Notes under the pieces: generated by a model
Database searches by the model: none
Seen by the model: the letters and a program-made list of their open reading frames with translations, nothing else
What the model was told of the DNA's origin: nothing
Shown: piece by piece, positions 5,531 through 6,408 of the stretch
Layout of the letters: every line of letters begins with the position of its first letter
Position numbering within the stretch: position 1 is the stretch's first letter
Position numbers and translations under genes: made by a program
DNA from: Bacillota bacterium
GTDB taxonomy: Bacteria > Bacillota > Clostridia > Christensenellales > Aristaeellaceae
Reading direction: 5' to 3'
Length of the DNA stretch: 6,408 nt
NCBI GenBank assembly: GCA_023391725.1
Contig: JAEWAH010000251.1
Location: forward strand, 1-6,408

Positions 5531-6373
5531 ATGGGCTCCGTAAGCAGGAATAAAAAAAGGGCCGAACACATCTTCACCATTCTTGCGCTGATCGTGACCT
5601 TGATTTCAATATTTCCGCTCTTGTGGATGATCCTTTCCTCCTTCAAGGCAGGCAAGGAAGTATTAAAGGCCAACCCCCTGCAATTTTTCCCCACTGTGTG
5701 GATCCTGGAAAACTTTCAAAAGCTGTTTACCGATACCACCTATCCCTTTTTGCAGGCCATGTTCTCCAGCGCCTTTGTGGCCGTGACGGCGGCGTTCTTA
5801 TCCATCACCATCAACTCCATGGCCGCCTACGCCTATGCAAGACTTAATTTTACGTTCAAGAAGTTTCTGTGGCGCCTGACCATTTTCACCATGTACATCC
5901 CCGGCATCACGATCCTGATCACATCCTTTGTGGTGGTCAACAGCCTGGGGATGCTGGATTCCTATTACGTGCTGATCCTCCCGGGCCTGGCCAGCGCCTA
6001 TTCTGTATTCTTCTTCCGCCAGTTCTTTTTGAACATGCCCATGGCAACGGAAGAGGCCGCGCTCATCGACGGGGCCAGCCGGCTCCGCATCTTCCTGAGC
6101 ATCTTTATTCCCAATGCCAAGTCGCCCTACGTCATCATGGGCACCGGGGCATTCCTTGGCTATTGGAACAGCTTCCTCTGGCCGGCCATGACGGTCACCA
6201 GCAGCAAGTATCTGCAGGTGATGCAGGTGATTCGCTCTTATAACAACATGTACTCAAATGCTTATGGGGTCGTGCTGGCAGGCTCGGCTTTGGCCGCGCT
6301 GCCGCCCATCATCGTGTTCCTGTGCTTCCAGCGGTATATCGTCAAAGGATTGATGATCTCCGGTATCAAGTAA
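5531..6373 (+). CDS. ABC sugar transporter permease, MalG type
   Basis: A 280-residue membrane protein, the partner of the preceding permease. The first membrane segment (about 12-35) is followed by SSFKAGKEVL, a typical MalG-family stretch (S-x-K), and then NFQKLF. Five more hydrophobic segments follow. The EAA loop is EEAALIDGASRLRIFLSIFIP, with E175, A176, A177, D180 and G181 conserved, fitting contact with a MalK/MsmK-like ATPase. The C-terminus VKGLMISGIK resembles the usual GL-x-x-G-x-x-K end of MalG proteins. With the upstream gene it forms the membrane channel of a CUT1-type importer supplied by the binding protein encoded at 2866-4161. Length and motifs are complete; nothing suggests damage. 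Confidence 0.94.
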   Translation: MGSVSRNKKRAEHIFTILALIVTLISIFPLLWMILSSFKAGKEVLKANPLQFFPTVWILENFQKLFTDTTYPFLQAMFSSAFVAVTAAFLSITINSMAAYAYARLNFTFKKFLWRLTIFTMYIPGITILITSFVVVNSLGMLDSYYVLILPGLASAYSVFFFRQFFLNMPMATEEAALIDGASRLRIFLSIFIPNAKSPYVIMGTGAFLGYWNSFLWPAMTVTSSKYLQVMQVIRSYNNMYSNAYGVVLAGSALAALPPIIVFLCFQRYIVKGLMISGIK

Positions 6374-6391
6374 TTTTAATGAGGTATGTTC

Positions 6392-6408
6392 ATGAGCAAC
6401 TCCTTTAT
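6392..6408 (+). CDS. Start of a probable further operon gene (truncated by window end)
   Basis: An ATG at 6392 is preceded by GAGG (6381-6384) 7 bases upstream and opens a frame reading MSNSF before the window ends. It starts 18 bases after the permease stop, the same spacing as elsewhere in the operon, and no terminator lies between. An in-frame ATG at 6386 is the alternative start but is too near the ribosome site. Too little is visible to name a product. Confidence 0.45.

Overview
This window holds a carbohydrate-uptake operon, probably from a GC-rich member of the Clostridia (Bacillota). That placement is inference. It rests on strong purine-rich ribosome binding sites before every gene, a sigma-A-type promoter, a LacI-family regulator, and a binding-protein-dependent sugar transporter with no ATPase gene next to it. 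I did not compute base composition, but it looks GC-rich throughout.

Layout, all on the + strand: the 3' end of a LacI/GalR-family repressor gene (1-432); a 222-base regulatory region (433-654) with a near-consensus promoter, a cre-like site and an 18-base perfect palindrome with central CG; a 730-residue cytoplasmic protein that looks like a glycoside hydrolase of the uncharacterised DUF6259 type (655-2847); an exported family-1 sugar-binding protein (2866-4161); a 435-base non-coding stretch packed with stem-loops (4162-4596); two MalF/MalG-type permease genes (4597-5514 and 5531-6373); and the first codons of a probable further gene (6392 to the window end).

A working model: the exported binding protein captures an oligosaccharide or glycoside, the two permeases import it using an ATPase encoded elsewhere (MsmK-like sharing is common in such bacteria), and the cytoplasmic hydrolase cleaves it. 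The LacI-type protein encoded just upstream probably represses the operon through the palindrome in the leader and is released by a sugar ligand. The substrate cannot be read from the sequence.

The most unusual part is the gap between the binding-protein and permease genes. It starts with a perfect 13-bp-arm hairpin, followed by a long imperfect stem of about 75 nt whose apical loop is perfectly complementary over 10 bases to a segment about 70 nt downstream (possible pseudoknot). At least five more hairpins follow, several with perfect arms of 7-11 bp. None has a U-tract, so they are not classical terminators. The block may be a structured RNA element, an inserted dispersed repeat, or an mRNA-processing/attenuation region that sets binding protein above permease level.
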